Shown: positions 7,156-14,481 of the stretch, piece after piece | Numbering within the stretch: position 1 is the first letter of the stretch | Layout of the letters: every line of letters starts with the position of its first letter | Source of the DNA: Paenibacillus popilliae ATCC 14706 | Lineage (GTDB): Bacteria; Bacillota; Bacilli; Paenibacillales; Paenibacillaceae | DNA length: 39,647 bases | Direction of reading: 5' to 3' | NCBI RefSeq assembly: GCF_000315235.1 | Contig: NZ_BALG01000072.1 | Location: 1-39,647, forward strand | The notes under the pieces: model-generated | The model's database searches: none | What the model saw: the letters and a program-made list of their open reading frames with translations, nothing else | Told to the model about the DNA's origin: nothing | Program-made: the position numbers and the translations under genes

Positions 7156-7812
7156 TTGGGAATAACGGTTATCAAAACAATTGGAGAACTTATTCAGGAC
7201 ACCAGGCGTTCTTTAGATATAGCATTAACACAATTATCAAAAATGTCAGGTGTTCCAAAAGGGACAATCTCCAAAATTGAGAATGGTGATGTCAAACGAC
7301 CTGAATTTGAAACGGTACGCCCGCTGGCCATGGCGTTGAATATCCCCCTTGACACACTGATCGATTATGATATAGAGATTGAAACAAGATCAGAGTCTTT
7401 GCGGTGTATCTTGCAAACAACAATCCAACAATGTCAACATGTTGAGCTGATACGAAAAGTAGCAACCAAATTTCTTGAATCGCCAAATGAAGACAGTCTT
7501 GATGTAACAGAAAAGCTTTATCGAACCATTACATCCGTCGAGAATACCTCCATTAAACTTTTATTATACGACCTCATCATTGATTACTCACGTTCCCACG
7601 GAATTATGCCTTACATTGCTCAAGGAATGTATCAACGATATCTTATTGAACGAAATGATTTCAGCAGATTAAAGGAAGCGTATCATCTAGGAAAAAATGT
7701 GCCTGACTATGTTGACGCCTGCCTACCCTTACTTGAGAAAAAGCATTTCACAATCGGATACTACACCTTCAAACATCCTGCAATGCCTGCACGGGAAAAG
7801 ACTCAACATTGA
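7156..7812 (+). CDS. XRE-family regulator with helical C-terminal half
   Basis: It has 218 residues from TTG 7156 (ribosome site AGGGGGG; the ATG at 7132 is in frame but abuts the -10). Residues about 10-65 form a lambda-repressor-type helix-turn-helix ('ALTQLSKMSGVPKGTISKIE', 'NGDVKRPEFETVRPLAMALN'). Residues about 85-190 are helical and TPR-like ('LYRTITSVENTSIKLLLYDL', 'YQRYLIERNDFSRLKEAYHL'), recalling peptide-binding regulators of the RRNPP type (Rgg, PlcR, AimR). The C-terminus is probably truncated: copy 1 preserves extra helical residues missing here. The stop at 7810-7812 lies 35 bases before the toxin ATG, so the two genes are likely co-transcribed. A role in toxin control is inferred from position, repeated in all three cassettes. 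Confidence 0.75.
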   Translation: MGITVIKTIGELIQDTRRSLDIALTQLSKMSGVPKGTISKIENGDVKRPEFETVRPLAMALNIPLDTLIDYDIEIETRSESLRCILQTTIQQCQHVELIRKVATKFLESPNEDSLDVTEKLYRTITSVENTSIKLLLYDLIIDYSRSHGIMPYIAQGMYQRYLIERNDFSRLKEAYHLGKNVPDYVDACLPLLEKKHFTIGYYTFKHPAMPAREKTQH

Positions 7813-7847
7813 TTTCAGAAAACACGATACGAAAAGGAGAAGAGAAT

Positions 7848-8699
7848 ATGAAAAAATTTATAGCCTTGGTATTGTTGATGGCGCTTTCATTTACAAGCCT
7901 TCCTCTTGCGTATGCAGATTTCGCGAATGGCACCTTGGTACAGACTGAAACCGGATTCAAGCCGATAGAACAAATCCGGGTCGGGGATCTCGTTTATGCA
8001 AAGGATGAAACAACGGGAAAAACAGAATATCATAGAGTTATTCAGTTATTCCAGGGACAAGCGGATAAGACGTATCACATTACCGTAAATGGAATTCCAA
8101 TCACGACAACCGGGGAGCATCCGTTCTGGGTGCACGGTCAAGGATGGCTGGAAGCAAGACATTTGAAGGCGGGAGATCTGCTTCAAAGCCCAGAAGGCAC
8201 GCACTATCCGATAGATCGGATCGAGATAAAGAACAACAGTGCGTCCACGTATAACTTCGGAGTCGAAGGTGTACATAATTATTTCGTTACGGAGTCGGAA
8301 ATATGGACGCATAATTTCGTCGCACCGATTGAAAGAGCGATAGTACAAGTCTTTGCAAAAAATGCTGCGAAAAGCGCTGCAAAGAACGTTGTGCAAAACT
8401 CCGGAAAAAGTGTCGGAAAGGCGTCTAAGGGGTCTATTAGTAAAGGTTTAAGTAACCCTTTCAAAGGAAAAACATTTAGAGAAATTGATGATATGTTCAT
8501 GAAAAAGCGCTTTGAAAGGAGAGGGAATGATCCACTGAATGGTAGAGGTGGATATGTTAATCCAACAACTGGTCGTTCTTATTATCTTGATAGAGGAGGG
8601 TATTATAAAAGAGGTTATGAGCCTCCTCATGTTGATGTAAATCGACTAAAAAATAATAAGAGTGGACTACCAAAGAAAAAATATTTTTTAGGGGAATAG
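7848..8699 (+). CDS. Secreted HINT-toxin copy 3 (intact)
   Basis: It has 283 residues; ATG 7848 follows AAAAGGAGAAG. The signal peptide (1-23) ends 'LAYA'. The HINT domain covers about 24-156, starting 'DFANGTLVQTETGFKPIEQI', with 'TGEH' at 88-91 (block B) and 'HN' at 155-156 (block G). The usual Cys nucleophile at its first position is missing (Asp24). The linker (about 157-200) has 'KNAAKSAAKN' and 'GKASKG'. The toxin domain (about 200-283) has 'KTFREIDDMFMKKRFERRGN', 'GGYVNPTTGRSYYLD' and 'EPPHVDVNRLKNNKSG'. I know this tip from Firmicute polymorphic toxins but do not assign an activity. HINT domains usually sit inside much larger toxins. Here the signal peptide abuts the HINT domain with no delivery region (LXG, RHS or WXG), so Sec export with later HINT release of the tip is the simplest model. 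Confidence 0.85.
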   Translation: MKKFIALVLLMALSFTSLPLAYADFANGTLVQTETGFKPIEQIRVGDLVYAKDETTGKTEYHRVIQLFQGQADKTYHITVNGIPITTTGEHPFWVHGQGWLEARHLKAGDLLQSPEGTHYPIDRIEIKNNSASTYNFGVEGVHNYFVTESEIWTHNFVAPIERAIVQVFAKNAAKSAAKNVVQNSGKSVGKASKGSISKGLSNPFKGKTFREIDDMFMKKRFERRGNDPLNGRGGYVNPTTGRSYYLDRGGYYKRGYEPPHVDVNRLKNNKSGLPKKKYFLGE

Positions 8700-8702
8700 T
8701 AT

Positions 8703-8933
8703 ATGAAAAATAGATGGGTAACATTTGAATACAATGACCGTGATGAAAAAATTGAAATACATGCCAATGAACTAGGGCTAAAGTTTCTTATTAGCCAATT
8801 AGAAAAACTTCTAATAGAAAAGAGTGATTTACATTTAATGACACCTAGTTGGGGTGGAGATGAGTTATCTGAAGAAAAGCAGTGTGAGACGAATAAACTT
8901 ATAAGCCATGTAAAGATTTTTCATTGGGAATAG
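8703..8933 (+). CDS. Immunity protein, Imm32-like
   Basis: It has 76 residues and starts four bases after the toxin stop, using a ribosome site (AGGGGAA) inside the toxin's last codons. The motif 'DLHLMTPSWGGDELSEEKQ' and the ending 'HVKIFHWE' match my memory of the Imm32 family. It is cytoplasmic and mildly acidic. The adjacency to the 'GGYVNPTTGRSYYLD' toxin makes it the likely cognate antidote of HINT-toxin copy 3. It is unrelated to the immunity genes of copies 1 and 2, which shows that toxin tip and immunity gene are exchanged together. Confidence 0.8.
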   Translation: MKNRWVTFEYNDRDEKIEIHANELGLKFLISQLEKLLIEKSDLHLMTPSWGGDELSEEKQCETNKLISHVKIFHWE

Positions 8934-8934
8934 G

Positions 8935-9031
8935 GTCTATCAAGATTTTTGTGTAGTGCGGCCGGGCAAGGTCGTTAATGCTAGTGGGTGGGTGTCCCAT
9001 CAGGAAAAAGCCTAACCAGCAGTCCTGTAGC
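8935..9031 (+). repeat. Group II intron-like remnant, copy R3 (truncated)
   Basis: It starts 'TATCAAGATTTTTGTGTAGTG' in the same register as R1 and R2 and ends at AGCAGTCCTGTAGCT. After this the sequence switches to a histidine-kinase fragment. It follows the Imm32-like stop by only a few bases, the same position as in the other modules. It marks the right boundary of the toxin region. Confidence 0.55.
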
Positions 9032-9035
9032 TCGT

Positions 9036-9285
9036 CACGACGGATGGCGATCCGAAGTCCGTCAACGCCAGTGTATCTCATTATATCGATCCGGTTCATG
9101 GCCGATTAAGTATATTGCGCATGCAGGAAGTAGCGGAGTCGCGGCTGGATGAGCAGCATCAGATTGCGAAGATGATTATCCATTCGATCTTGTCGGCGCA
9201 GGAAAATGAACGCAAGTGGATATCACGCGAGCGTACGGCGTACGGTGTGACGATGAGACGGTACACTTTCAAGGAGGCATTGCGA
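9036..9285 (+). pseudogene. Histidine-kinase fragment (DegS/LytS-like)
   Basis: A clean frame reads 'YIDPVHGRLSILRMQEVAES' and 'IIHSILSAQENERKWISRE', then diverges. 'NERKWISRE' followed by 'LHDG' is the start of the H-box in HisKA_3 sensor kinases. Here the match stops just before the phosphorylated His. Both ends are lost: the left at the R3 joint, the right about 45 bases before modA. It is a remnant with no start. Confidence 0.5.
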
Positions 9286-9504
9286 TGATGAAATCATTCC
9301 GATTTGGTGCTCTAGCAACGTTGCTAGCCCTGCTAATGTTCGTCAGCACCGCTTGCGCTCCCGGCGCGCAGAAGGAATAGGCGGAACTGACCGTATCCGC
9401 GGCGGTAAGCTTGACGGACGTCCTATCGGAAATCAAGACCCAATTTGAATCGGCCCATGCCGGGGTTCGGCTTCATTTCAACTTCGGAGGATCGGTGGCG
9501 CGGT
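9285..9504 (+). pseudogene. modA: Molybdate-binding lipoprotein ModA remnant
   Basis: An AAGGAGG ribosome site precedes ATG 9285. The lipoprotein signal ends 'MFVSTACAPGAQKE', followed by an in-frame TAG (9378-9380). The frame continues 'AELTVSAAVSLTDVLSEIKT' and 'VRLHFNFGGSVA', the N-terminal lobe of molybdate ABC-transporter binding proteins. The match stops after about 70 residues at GGCGCGG and runs into the moaB remnant. CAG to TAG is the simplest origin of the stop. Two independent lesions show it is non-functional. Confidence 0.75.
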
Positions 9505-9945
9505 GAACGAAAAGATACGAGTACGCAGGTGATTCGTTAGTTGGTGGAAGAAGAGCTGCAAGGTGACATTATCGATTACCGGATCGTACCCAATGAATTG
9601 CATGACATCGCCGCGTCCCTTATCGAGCTGGCCGATGATCATCATGCAGACCTCGTCATTACGACGGGAGGGACCGGGCTGGCTCCGCGCGATGTAACGC
9701 CGGAGGCTACAATGACAGTAATCGAGAGAGTGGTGCCCGGACTGCCTGAGGCGATGCGCGCCGCTTCGATGCTCAAGACGCGCCGGGCGATGCTGTCACG
9801 CGGGATTTGCGGTATCCGCAACCGTACGCTTATCGTGAATCTGCCGGGCAGTCCGCGGGGTGCGTACGAGAATTTGATGGCGATTATCGATCAACTGCCG
9901 CATGCGCTTCGTATTCTAAGCGGACAGGAGAGCGAGCATCGCTGA
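9503..9945 (+). pseudogene. moaB: MoaB/MogA-type molybdopterin adenylyltransferase, truncated
   Basis: The frame 'GERKDTSTQVIR', then TAG at 9538-9540, then 'LVEEELQGDIIDYRIVPNEL' through 'DLVITTGGTGLAPRDVTPEA', 'GLPEAMRAASMLKTRRAMLS' and 'TLIVNLPGSPRGAYENLMAI' is a typical MoaB/MogA domain. The GGTG and LPGSP motifs of the molybdopterin-binding site are intact. The first 15-20 residues are missing, replaced by modA sequence, and the internal TAG adds a second lesion. A TTG at 9541 could start a 134-residue protein but has no ribosome site. The family transfers AMP to molybdopterin during molybdenum-cofactor synthesis. Confidence 0.75.
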
Positions 9946-10022
9946 TCTCGGAAAAGGGAGCCGTACATGTCGCATTAGACGCCGCAGACGCTGAGGAAGT
10001 ACGAACTGCGATGATTGTAATT

Positions 10023-10505
10023 TCATTCATATCTCAGGAAAAGATAGTATAGTACCCCCAGAAAAGCGACCCCAACACCAATGCCGAGCAAGCTGCCGAT
10101 GATCATCAGTTTGATGCCCTCCTTAATGGACTTTTTTTTCTTTGATTTTCTTAGATTGTGACTTGCCGCAACGCTGATGAGAGAAATCCCCTTGTGATCA
10201 CAGGGAAGCATGACGAGCCTCGGCGTTCCTTCCGCAAAGAATTCAATAAATTTGCTCAAAAATAGTTTTTCTGACTTTTTGCCCAGATGGACATGCATTT
10301 CCGCAATCATACTTATTGAACTCCCTTCTTCCTCGAGCACGGCACAGAGCGCTTCAAATAAAGTAAAAATATCATCTTCATTGCAAGCAGAGGGAAGGGG
10401 GGCCGAAAGTAAAATAGAACCGCCTGCTGTTATTTTCTCCATCGAAATGCGGTCGGAAACTGAAATCTCATCGCGCTTACTATTGGTCGAATCGAAATGA
10501 ACCAT
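10023..10505 (-). CDS. Unknown protein with a C-terminal membrane anchor
   Basis: It has 160 residues. The start at 10505 is preceded on the minus strand by GGGGGT about eight bases upstream. The N-terminal 120 residues are soluble and of mixed charge ('ICLSAPL'-type beta segments, 'FTLFEALCAVLEEEGSSI', 'EFFAEGTPRLVMLPCDHKG'). A basic stretch 'LRKSKKKKSIKEG' is followed by one hydrophobic segment 'LMIIGSLLGIGVGVAFLGVL' at the end. The layout is that of a tail-anchored protein with the bulk in the cytoplasm. I do not recognise the family, and no partner gene is adjacent. Confidence 0.5.
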   Translation of the reverse strand: MVHFDSTNSKRDEISVSDRISMEKITAGGSILLSAPLPSACNEDDIFTLFEALCAVLEEEGSSISMIAEMHVHLGKKSEKLFLSKFIEFFAEGTPRLVMLPCDHKGISLISVAASHNLRKSKKKKSIKEGIKLMIIGSLLGIGVGVAFLGVLYYLFLRYE

Positions 10506-10567
10506 TTATGATTACCCCCAGCCAAAAATCATGGATATGGGTCTAATATTAGCATATTATATATTGA

Positions 10568-10863
10568 TTGGCATGTACTTACATGGTAATATATACTCAA
10601 ATAATAAAAAAAAGGGAACAATATAGGTTGTTATCCAAAAGTCGAGATAAAATTTGGAGGGATGAAAATGAGTTGATTTCTGAAATTTACTTTAGGCCTA
10701 ACGACATGATTTGTTTTTTATCCGTTTCTATGTTATCTATTTCGAAAGTATCGATCCTACCCAACTTGTTAGAAAAGAAAATAATAGGACTGAACTCGTA
10801 AAAGTACTTGAAAAAAAGAAAACGGAAGAAGGAAGCTGCTTGTTGCTGGTGTTGAAACAAGAG
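10568..10863 (+). pseudogene. Possible frameshifted plus-strand remnant
   Basis: One frame reads 'SRDKIWRDENELISEIYFRP'. A second frame then gives 'YFESIDPTQLVRKENNRTEL' and 'VKVLEKKKTEEGSCLLLVLK', ending at TGA about 10861-10863. Both have protein-like composition. Nothing is recognised, and the stretch overlaps the opposite-strand ORF at 10737-11036, so at most one is real. Confidence 0.25.
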
Positions 10864-11036
10864 AATAATGAATGGAGATGAGCGAATGAGAAGATTTCCT
10901 GTTCCAAATCATCAAAATGTTTGAGTAGAAGTTTTTTATTCTCCCTTCTTAGCACTTTGATTTTATTCGATAATTTCCACACATAAAGTAACAAGAAAAT
11001 ATTAATAAGAAGTGGTGCTAAACCGAAAATTTCCAT
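10737..11036 (-). CDS. Short membrane-anchored coiled-coil ORF
   Basis: It has 99 residues on the minus strand. The start ATG 11036 lies two bases after the stop of the preceding frame (11038-11040), suggesting coupling. The N-terminus has one membrane segment ('FGLAPLLINIFLLLYVWKL'), then a charged helix 'NKIKVLRRENKKLLLKHF' with 'DDLEQE'. After that the sequence becomes Ser/Phe-rich low-complexity, so the true end may lie nearer 10880, with the remainder an artefact. No family is recognised. Confidence 0.35.
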   Translation of the reverse strand: MEIFGLAPLLINIFLLLYVWKLSNKIKVLRRENKKLLLKHFDDLEQEIFSFAHLHSLFSCFNTSNKQLPSSVFFFSSTFTSSVLLFSFLTSWVGSILSK

Positions 11037-11037
11037 A

Positions 11038-11330
11038 TTAATCGAAGCACTTCTCTTTAACTTCTGTGATACCCACTAATTCTGCTATTAATGCCGCCAG
11101 TGCATCCCTTATTGCAACCGTTTTCTCGGCGACACTTGTAGCACCTACCAATAATATTGATGCTTCCTTTACCCCACACCGATTGCTAAACTGCAACCCC
11201 ACCATCCCCGTTTTACCCTAGGTCTTTCACCCTTTTCTTCATTGTAGACAATAATGTCTATATTCTGACTTCTAAAATGTTGAGTGACAGCCTCCCAATC
11301 GTAAATTGAGGGAGTCTGCTCTTTATGCAT
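11038..11330 (-). pseudogene. Minus-strand gene with a frameshift, unknown function
   Basis: From ATG 11330 the first part reads 'MHKEQTPSIYDWEAVTQHFR' and 'NIDIIVYNEEKGERP'. After a shift near 11215 it continues 'GKTGMVGLQFSNRCGVKEAS', 'VAEKTVAIRDALAALIAELV' and 'GITEVKEKCFD' to the stop. Both halves have protein-like composition, and the stop abuts the next ORF at 11036. No ribosome site is obvious and the family is not recognised. Confidence 0.35.
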
Positions 11331-11668
11331 TGATGCAGAATAAATGTCAAAGTATTTTATGTAAAAAATATGATGTCTAGACACTTTTAAAACTCTAAGA
11401 TAGTAGGAGACTCCCCTTAGTAATTTACTATAATATATTATCGATAAGTGAGCAAATTTGAACATTTGATAAAAAATTCCTTTCCAAAACCACCTCTACC
11501 CTTTACATTCCCGCCCTCGGCGTGGGGTCGTTGCTGCCATATGGCAGGATGGAAGTGGTTTACATTCTTCGAAGCAGTAGGGATCAAAAAAACTTCCCGC
11601 CTATGACGAGAAGCTGTATGTACAGTTCACACAAAAATTGAAAAACAATCGCTTCTTCAATAATTGTA
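11331..11668. other. Intergenic stretch without a recognised gene
   Basis: AT-rich on the left and more balanced around 11500-11600. No supported gene, RNA or clear terminator was seen. It marks the change from the decayed accessory DNA to the intact core-type region. Confidence 0.4.
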
Positions 11669-11697
11669 TTGAAATTATCACGAAAGTATGATAAACT
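11669..11697 (+). promoter_or_regulatory. Promoter upstream of the SigA-like gene
   Basis: A -35 TTGAAA and a -10 TAAACT are separated by 17 bases. The leader to ATG 11810 is about 105 bases. Confidence 0.5.
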
Positions 11698-11809
11698 ATC
11701 CGTTGTCAATTATATATACGCCCATCACATGTTTATCTTAGCACATTCGGCATATTGCGTCAAGAGTAATATCTATACATTCCAGGTAGCGGGTTACAGG
11801 GGGGATTAG

Positions 11810-12688
11810 ATGCTTATGAACAATCAACAGGAGAACGACCTGATGTTGCCATCCGGGATCAAACTCGACGACCCTGTGCGCATGTACCTAAAAGAGATAG
11901 GGCGTGTACCGCTGCTATCCGCAGAAGAAGAGATCGAATTGGCCAAGCGGGTCGTCCAGGGGGATGCCGAGGCGAAGCAGAGACTCGCGGAGGCGAATCT
12001 CCGTCTGGTCGTCAGTATTGCAAGACGGTATATCGGGCGCGGCATGATGCTGCTCGATCTGATTCAAGAGGGCAATATGGGCCTGATGCGGGCCGTGGAC
12101 AAGTTCGACTACACGAAGGGCTACAAGTTCAGTACGTATGCGACATGGTGGATTCGTCAGGCAATTACAAGGTCCATTGCGGATCAAGCGCGGACAATTC
12201 GGGTTCCGGTTCATATGGTAGAGACGATTAACAAGCTCAACCGGATCTCGAAGGATCTGCTGCAGGAGCTTGGCCGGGAGCCGACGCTGGAAGAGATCGC
12301 GCTTAAGATGGAGATTACGCCGGCTAAGGTTCGGGAGATTATAAAGATCGGCCAAGAACCGGTCTCGATGGAAACTCCTGTCGGCGACGAGAACGACTCC
12401 AGCCTGGTAGATTTCATCGAGGATCAGGAGGCGCTGGCTCCGGCGGATGCCGCGGCTTATGCGCTGCTGAAGGTTCAACTGGAGGATGTGCTCGACACGC
12501 TGACTGAGCGGGAGCAGAACGTGCTGCGTCTCCGCTTCGGCTTGAATGACGGCCGCACCCGGACGCTTGAAGAGGTAGGCCACGAATTCGGGGTCACCCG
12601 CGAGCGCATCCGGCAGATCGAGGCCAAGGCGCTGCGCAAATTAAGACATCCGAGCCGCAGCAAACGGTTGAAGGATTTTCTCGAATAA
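11810..12688 (+). CDS. Sigma-70 factor, SigA/RpoD paralogue without region 1.1
   Basis: It has 292 residues; the start follows AGGGGGG by five bases. Region 1.2 is near residues 20-50 ('[20 protein letters not shown]'). Region 2 has '[17 protein letters not shown]', '[20 protein letters not shown]' and '[20 protein letters not shown]'. Region 3 has '[20 protein letters not shown]'. Region 4 has '[20 protein letters not shown]' and the helix-turn-helix '[20 protein letters not shown]'. It ends '[18 protein letters not shown]'. Housekeeping SigA of Bacillus/Paenibacillus is about 370-380 residues. This one lacks the acidic region 1.1, and no dnaG neighbour is present. It is therefore likely a second primary-type sigma factor with near-identical promoter specificity rather than the essential sigA. 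Confidence 0.85.
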   Translation: MLMNNQQENDLMLPSGIKLDDPVRMYLKEIGRVPLLSAEEEIELAKRVVQGDAEAKQRLAEANLRLVVSIARRYIGRGMMLLDLIQEGNMGLMRAVDKFDYTKGYKFSTYATWWIRQAITRSIADQARTIRVPVHMVETINKLNRISKDLLQELGREPTLEEIALKMEITPAKVREIIKIGQEPVSMETPVGDENDSSLVDFIEDQEALAPADAAAYALLKVQLEDVLDTLTEREQNVLRLRFGLNDGRTRTLEEVGHEFGVTRERIRQIEAKALRKLRHPSRSKRLKDFLE

Positions 12689-12739
12689 GCGGGTCTAGTT
12701 GCCGCCATGATACGACTCATAAGATATGATATGCTGCTG

Positions 12740-12771
12740 AGGGGCACGCGTTCGCTGCGCGTGCCCCTTTT
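12740..12771 (+). terminator. Terminator of the sigma-factor gene
   Basis: An 11-bp perfect GC-rich stem (AGGGGCACGCG / CGCGTGCCCCT), a seven-base loop and a TTT tail, about 50 bases after the sigma-factor stop. Confidence 0.85.
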
Positions 12772-12809
12772 GCGTCTGTGATGCGACACGCCATTTTCAA
12801 GTTGACAAG

Positions 12810-13340
12810 CTAATCGCCAAGGAGCTGAAGCGAAGCGAGAACCTGCATTACGAGGGCGTCCAGTTCGCCCAGATGACGCTCGTCAATGGGCTGCCTGAAC
12901 GTTAGCACAATGCGGTGCGTCCCTTCGTCCGCAAGGGGGGAGGCGGACCCGGCCCGTGGCAGGACGGGAACCGTTCGTTCCTGCCGCACCATGGCGGCGT
13001 TCCCCCAGAGGGCGGCCAACCGTTGGCCCATCTCGTCCGCCTGCGCCGTATAACCGCCCGCAAGCTCGAAGAACAGCATCAGCCGGGCGCCGGGCTCTAC
13101 CCCGACAAGCCGCAGCCCCCGCAGTTCGGCAGAGAAATCTGCCAATCCGCTCGCAAGCGTCAATACGGCAATGCAGGCTTTCCCAGGCCGCTGTACCCGC
13201 ATGCGGAATGTCCGCCCGAACCCAGCCAGATCGAATAGATCCTCTCGCCCGATGACGAGCCATTCTCCTTCATGATCCAGATCATAGATTTTACCTTCCA
13301 GTACAACCTTGAGATTGTCGAAAATCGTAGGATCAAACAT
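12810..13340 (-). CDS. Conserved-looking protein of unknown function
   Basis: It has 176 residues from ATG 13340, which has AGGAGG about nine bases upstream on the minus strand. Longer in-frame starts up to 13406 lack this. The N-terminus reads 'MFDPTIFDNLKVVLEGKIYD', then 'GEWLVIGREDLFDLAGFGRT'. The middle has alternating strands ('ARLMLFFELAGGYTAQADEM'), and the end 'LGELDALVMQVLASLQLLG' is helical. There is no signal peptide or membrane segment. It is predicted to be a small alpha/beta cytoplasmic protein. It is convergent with the sigma factor and follows coaA on the same strand with a short gap, so it may be transcribed with coaA. Confidence 0.6.
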   Translation of the reverse strand: MFDPTIFDNLKVVLEGKIYDLDHEGEWLVIGREDLFDLAGFGRTFRMRVQRPGKACIAVLTLASGLADFSAELRGLRLVGVEPGARLMLFFELAGGYTAQADEMGQRLAALWGNAAMVRQERTVPVLPRAGSASPLADEGTHRIVLTFRQPIDERHLGELDALVMQVLASLQLLGD

Positions 13341-13412
13341 GGGGCCAAGCCTCCTGCGCAACATGTGAATGAGGTGTACGATCATAATACAAACATAATA
13401 AGTCACGAAATG

Positions 13413-14333
13413 TTATTTACGTAGAAGAATGTCACGGATTCGATGATCGGCGGCCTTGCATAATATGAGCTTGGCGCGGTAGCGGGTAGGCTGAATGTTT
13501 TCCACCAGATTGACCTGATTGATGTCTCGCCAGATGTTCTTCGCCCGCTGAACCACTTTTTCCTCGGTCAAGTCAGCATAGCGGTGGAAGTAGGAAGTCG
13601 GATTGCGGAAGGCGGTATCCCGCAGCAGTAGAAAGCGTTCTATGTACCATGTCTCCAGATCTTCCTCCTGCGCATCGACATAGATCGAGAAATCGAAGAA
13701 GTCACTGACGAACACGCTCGCTTCCTTGCTGACCTGCAGTACGTTGATTCCTTCGACAATAAGAATATCCGGCTGGCATACGGCAATGTGCTCCTCGGGC
13801 ACGATGTCATAGGACAGATGCGAATAGACCGGCGCATGCACTTCGGTCTTGCCTGACTTGATATCCATCAGGAAGCGAAGAAGCCGCTTCGTATCATAGC
13901 TCTCGGGAAATCCTTTCTTATTCATCAGGCCCCGTTCCTCGAGCGTCCGGTTCGGGTACAGGAAACCGTCCGTCGTCACGATGTCGACGCGGGGGTGTTC
14001 TTCATATTGGGATAGTAGCGCTTGGAGAAGCCTCGCCGTCGTACTCTTCCCCGCTGCGACACTGCCGGCAATCCCGATAATATAAGGTACACTATCGGTG
14101 GCGGTGCCCAGGAAGGAAGACGACGACGCCTTCAAATGCCGCGCAGCGCTCACGTAGATATGAAGGAGCTTCGCCAACGGAAGATAGACCTCCTCCAATT
14201 CATCCAGGGAGATACGCTCATTCAATCCCTTCAATTGATGAAACTGTTCGGGGCTAACCGACAGATGGGATTGGCCGTTCAAGCAGGCCCATTCTGACCG
14301 CTTCATAGTGATGTAGGGACTCAGGTTGTGCAT
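13413..14333 (-). CDS. coaA: Type I pantothenate kinase
   Basis: It has 306 residues, the usual length for bacterial type I pantothenate kinase, and phosphorylates pantothenate in the first step of coenzyme A synthesis. The Walker A motif is 'GSVAAGKST' at about 90-98. '[20 protein letters not shown]', '[19 protein letters not shown]', '[11 protein letters not shown]' and '[12 protein letters not shown]' are the signature blocks around the substrate pocket, and '[12 protein letters not shown]' follows. The ending '[20 protein letters not shown]' is also typical. It is a cytoplasmic enzyme. A putative promoter lies at 14397-14426 on the same strand. Confidence 0.95.
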   Translation of the reverse strand: MHNLSPYITMKRSEWACLNGQSHLSVSPEQFHQLKGLNERISLDELEEVYLPLAKLLHIYVSAARHLKASSSSFLGTATDSVPYIIGIAGSVAAGKSTTARLLQALLSQYEEHPRVDIVTTDGFLYPNRTLEERGLMNKKGFPESYDTKRLLRFLMDIKSGKTEVHAPVYSHLSYDIVPEEHIAVCQPDILIVEGINVLQVSKEASVFVSDFFDFSIYVDAQEEDLETWYIERFLLLRDTAFRNPTSYFHRYADLTEEKVVQRAKNIWRDINQVNLVENIQPTRYRAKLILCKAADHRIRDILLRK

Positions 14334-14396
14334 CGTTCTACCCCTCGCTCCGATTCATGACTTCAACTGGATTATGGATAAGATTATGACTCACAT

Positions 14397-14426
14397 ATCA
14401 TGTTCCAAAATGGGCGATGTTGTCAA
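14397..14426 (-). promoter_or_regulatory. Putative coaA promoter
   Basis: On the minus strand, TTGACA (14421-14426) and CATGAT (14397-14402) are separated by 18 bases. They lie 64 bases upstream of the coaA start. Confidence 0.5.
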
Positions 14427-14481
14427 GTAAGTTCGCCTCTCCAGTTACCATCCTCATATCTTCAGAAGGCCTCATCGCGTG

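Noticed and set aside
1-9100. CRISPR array
   Set aside because: The repeats in this region are long, few and unequally spaced modules. No short regularly spaced repeats or cas genes were seen anywhere in the window.
1-11500. Prophage origin of the accessory region
   Set aside because: No capsid, tail, terminase, integrase or holin genes were recognised. Toxins, immunity genes and IS remnants explain the content.
11915-12583. 222-residue minus-strand ORF opposite the sigma factor
   Set aside because: It is a shadow of the strongly conserved sigma-factor frame, without its own start signals.
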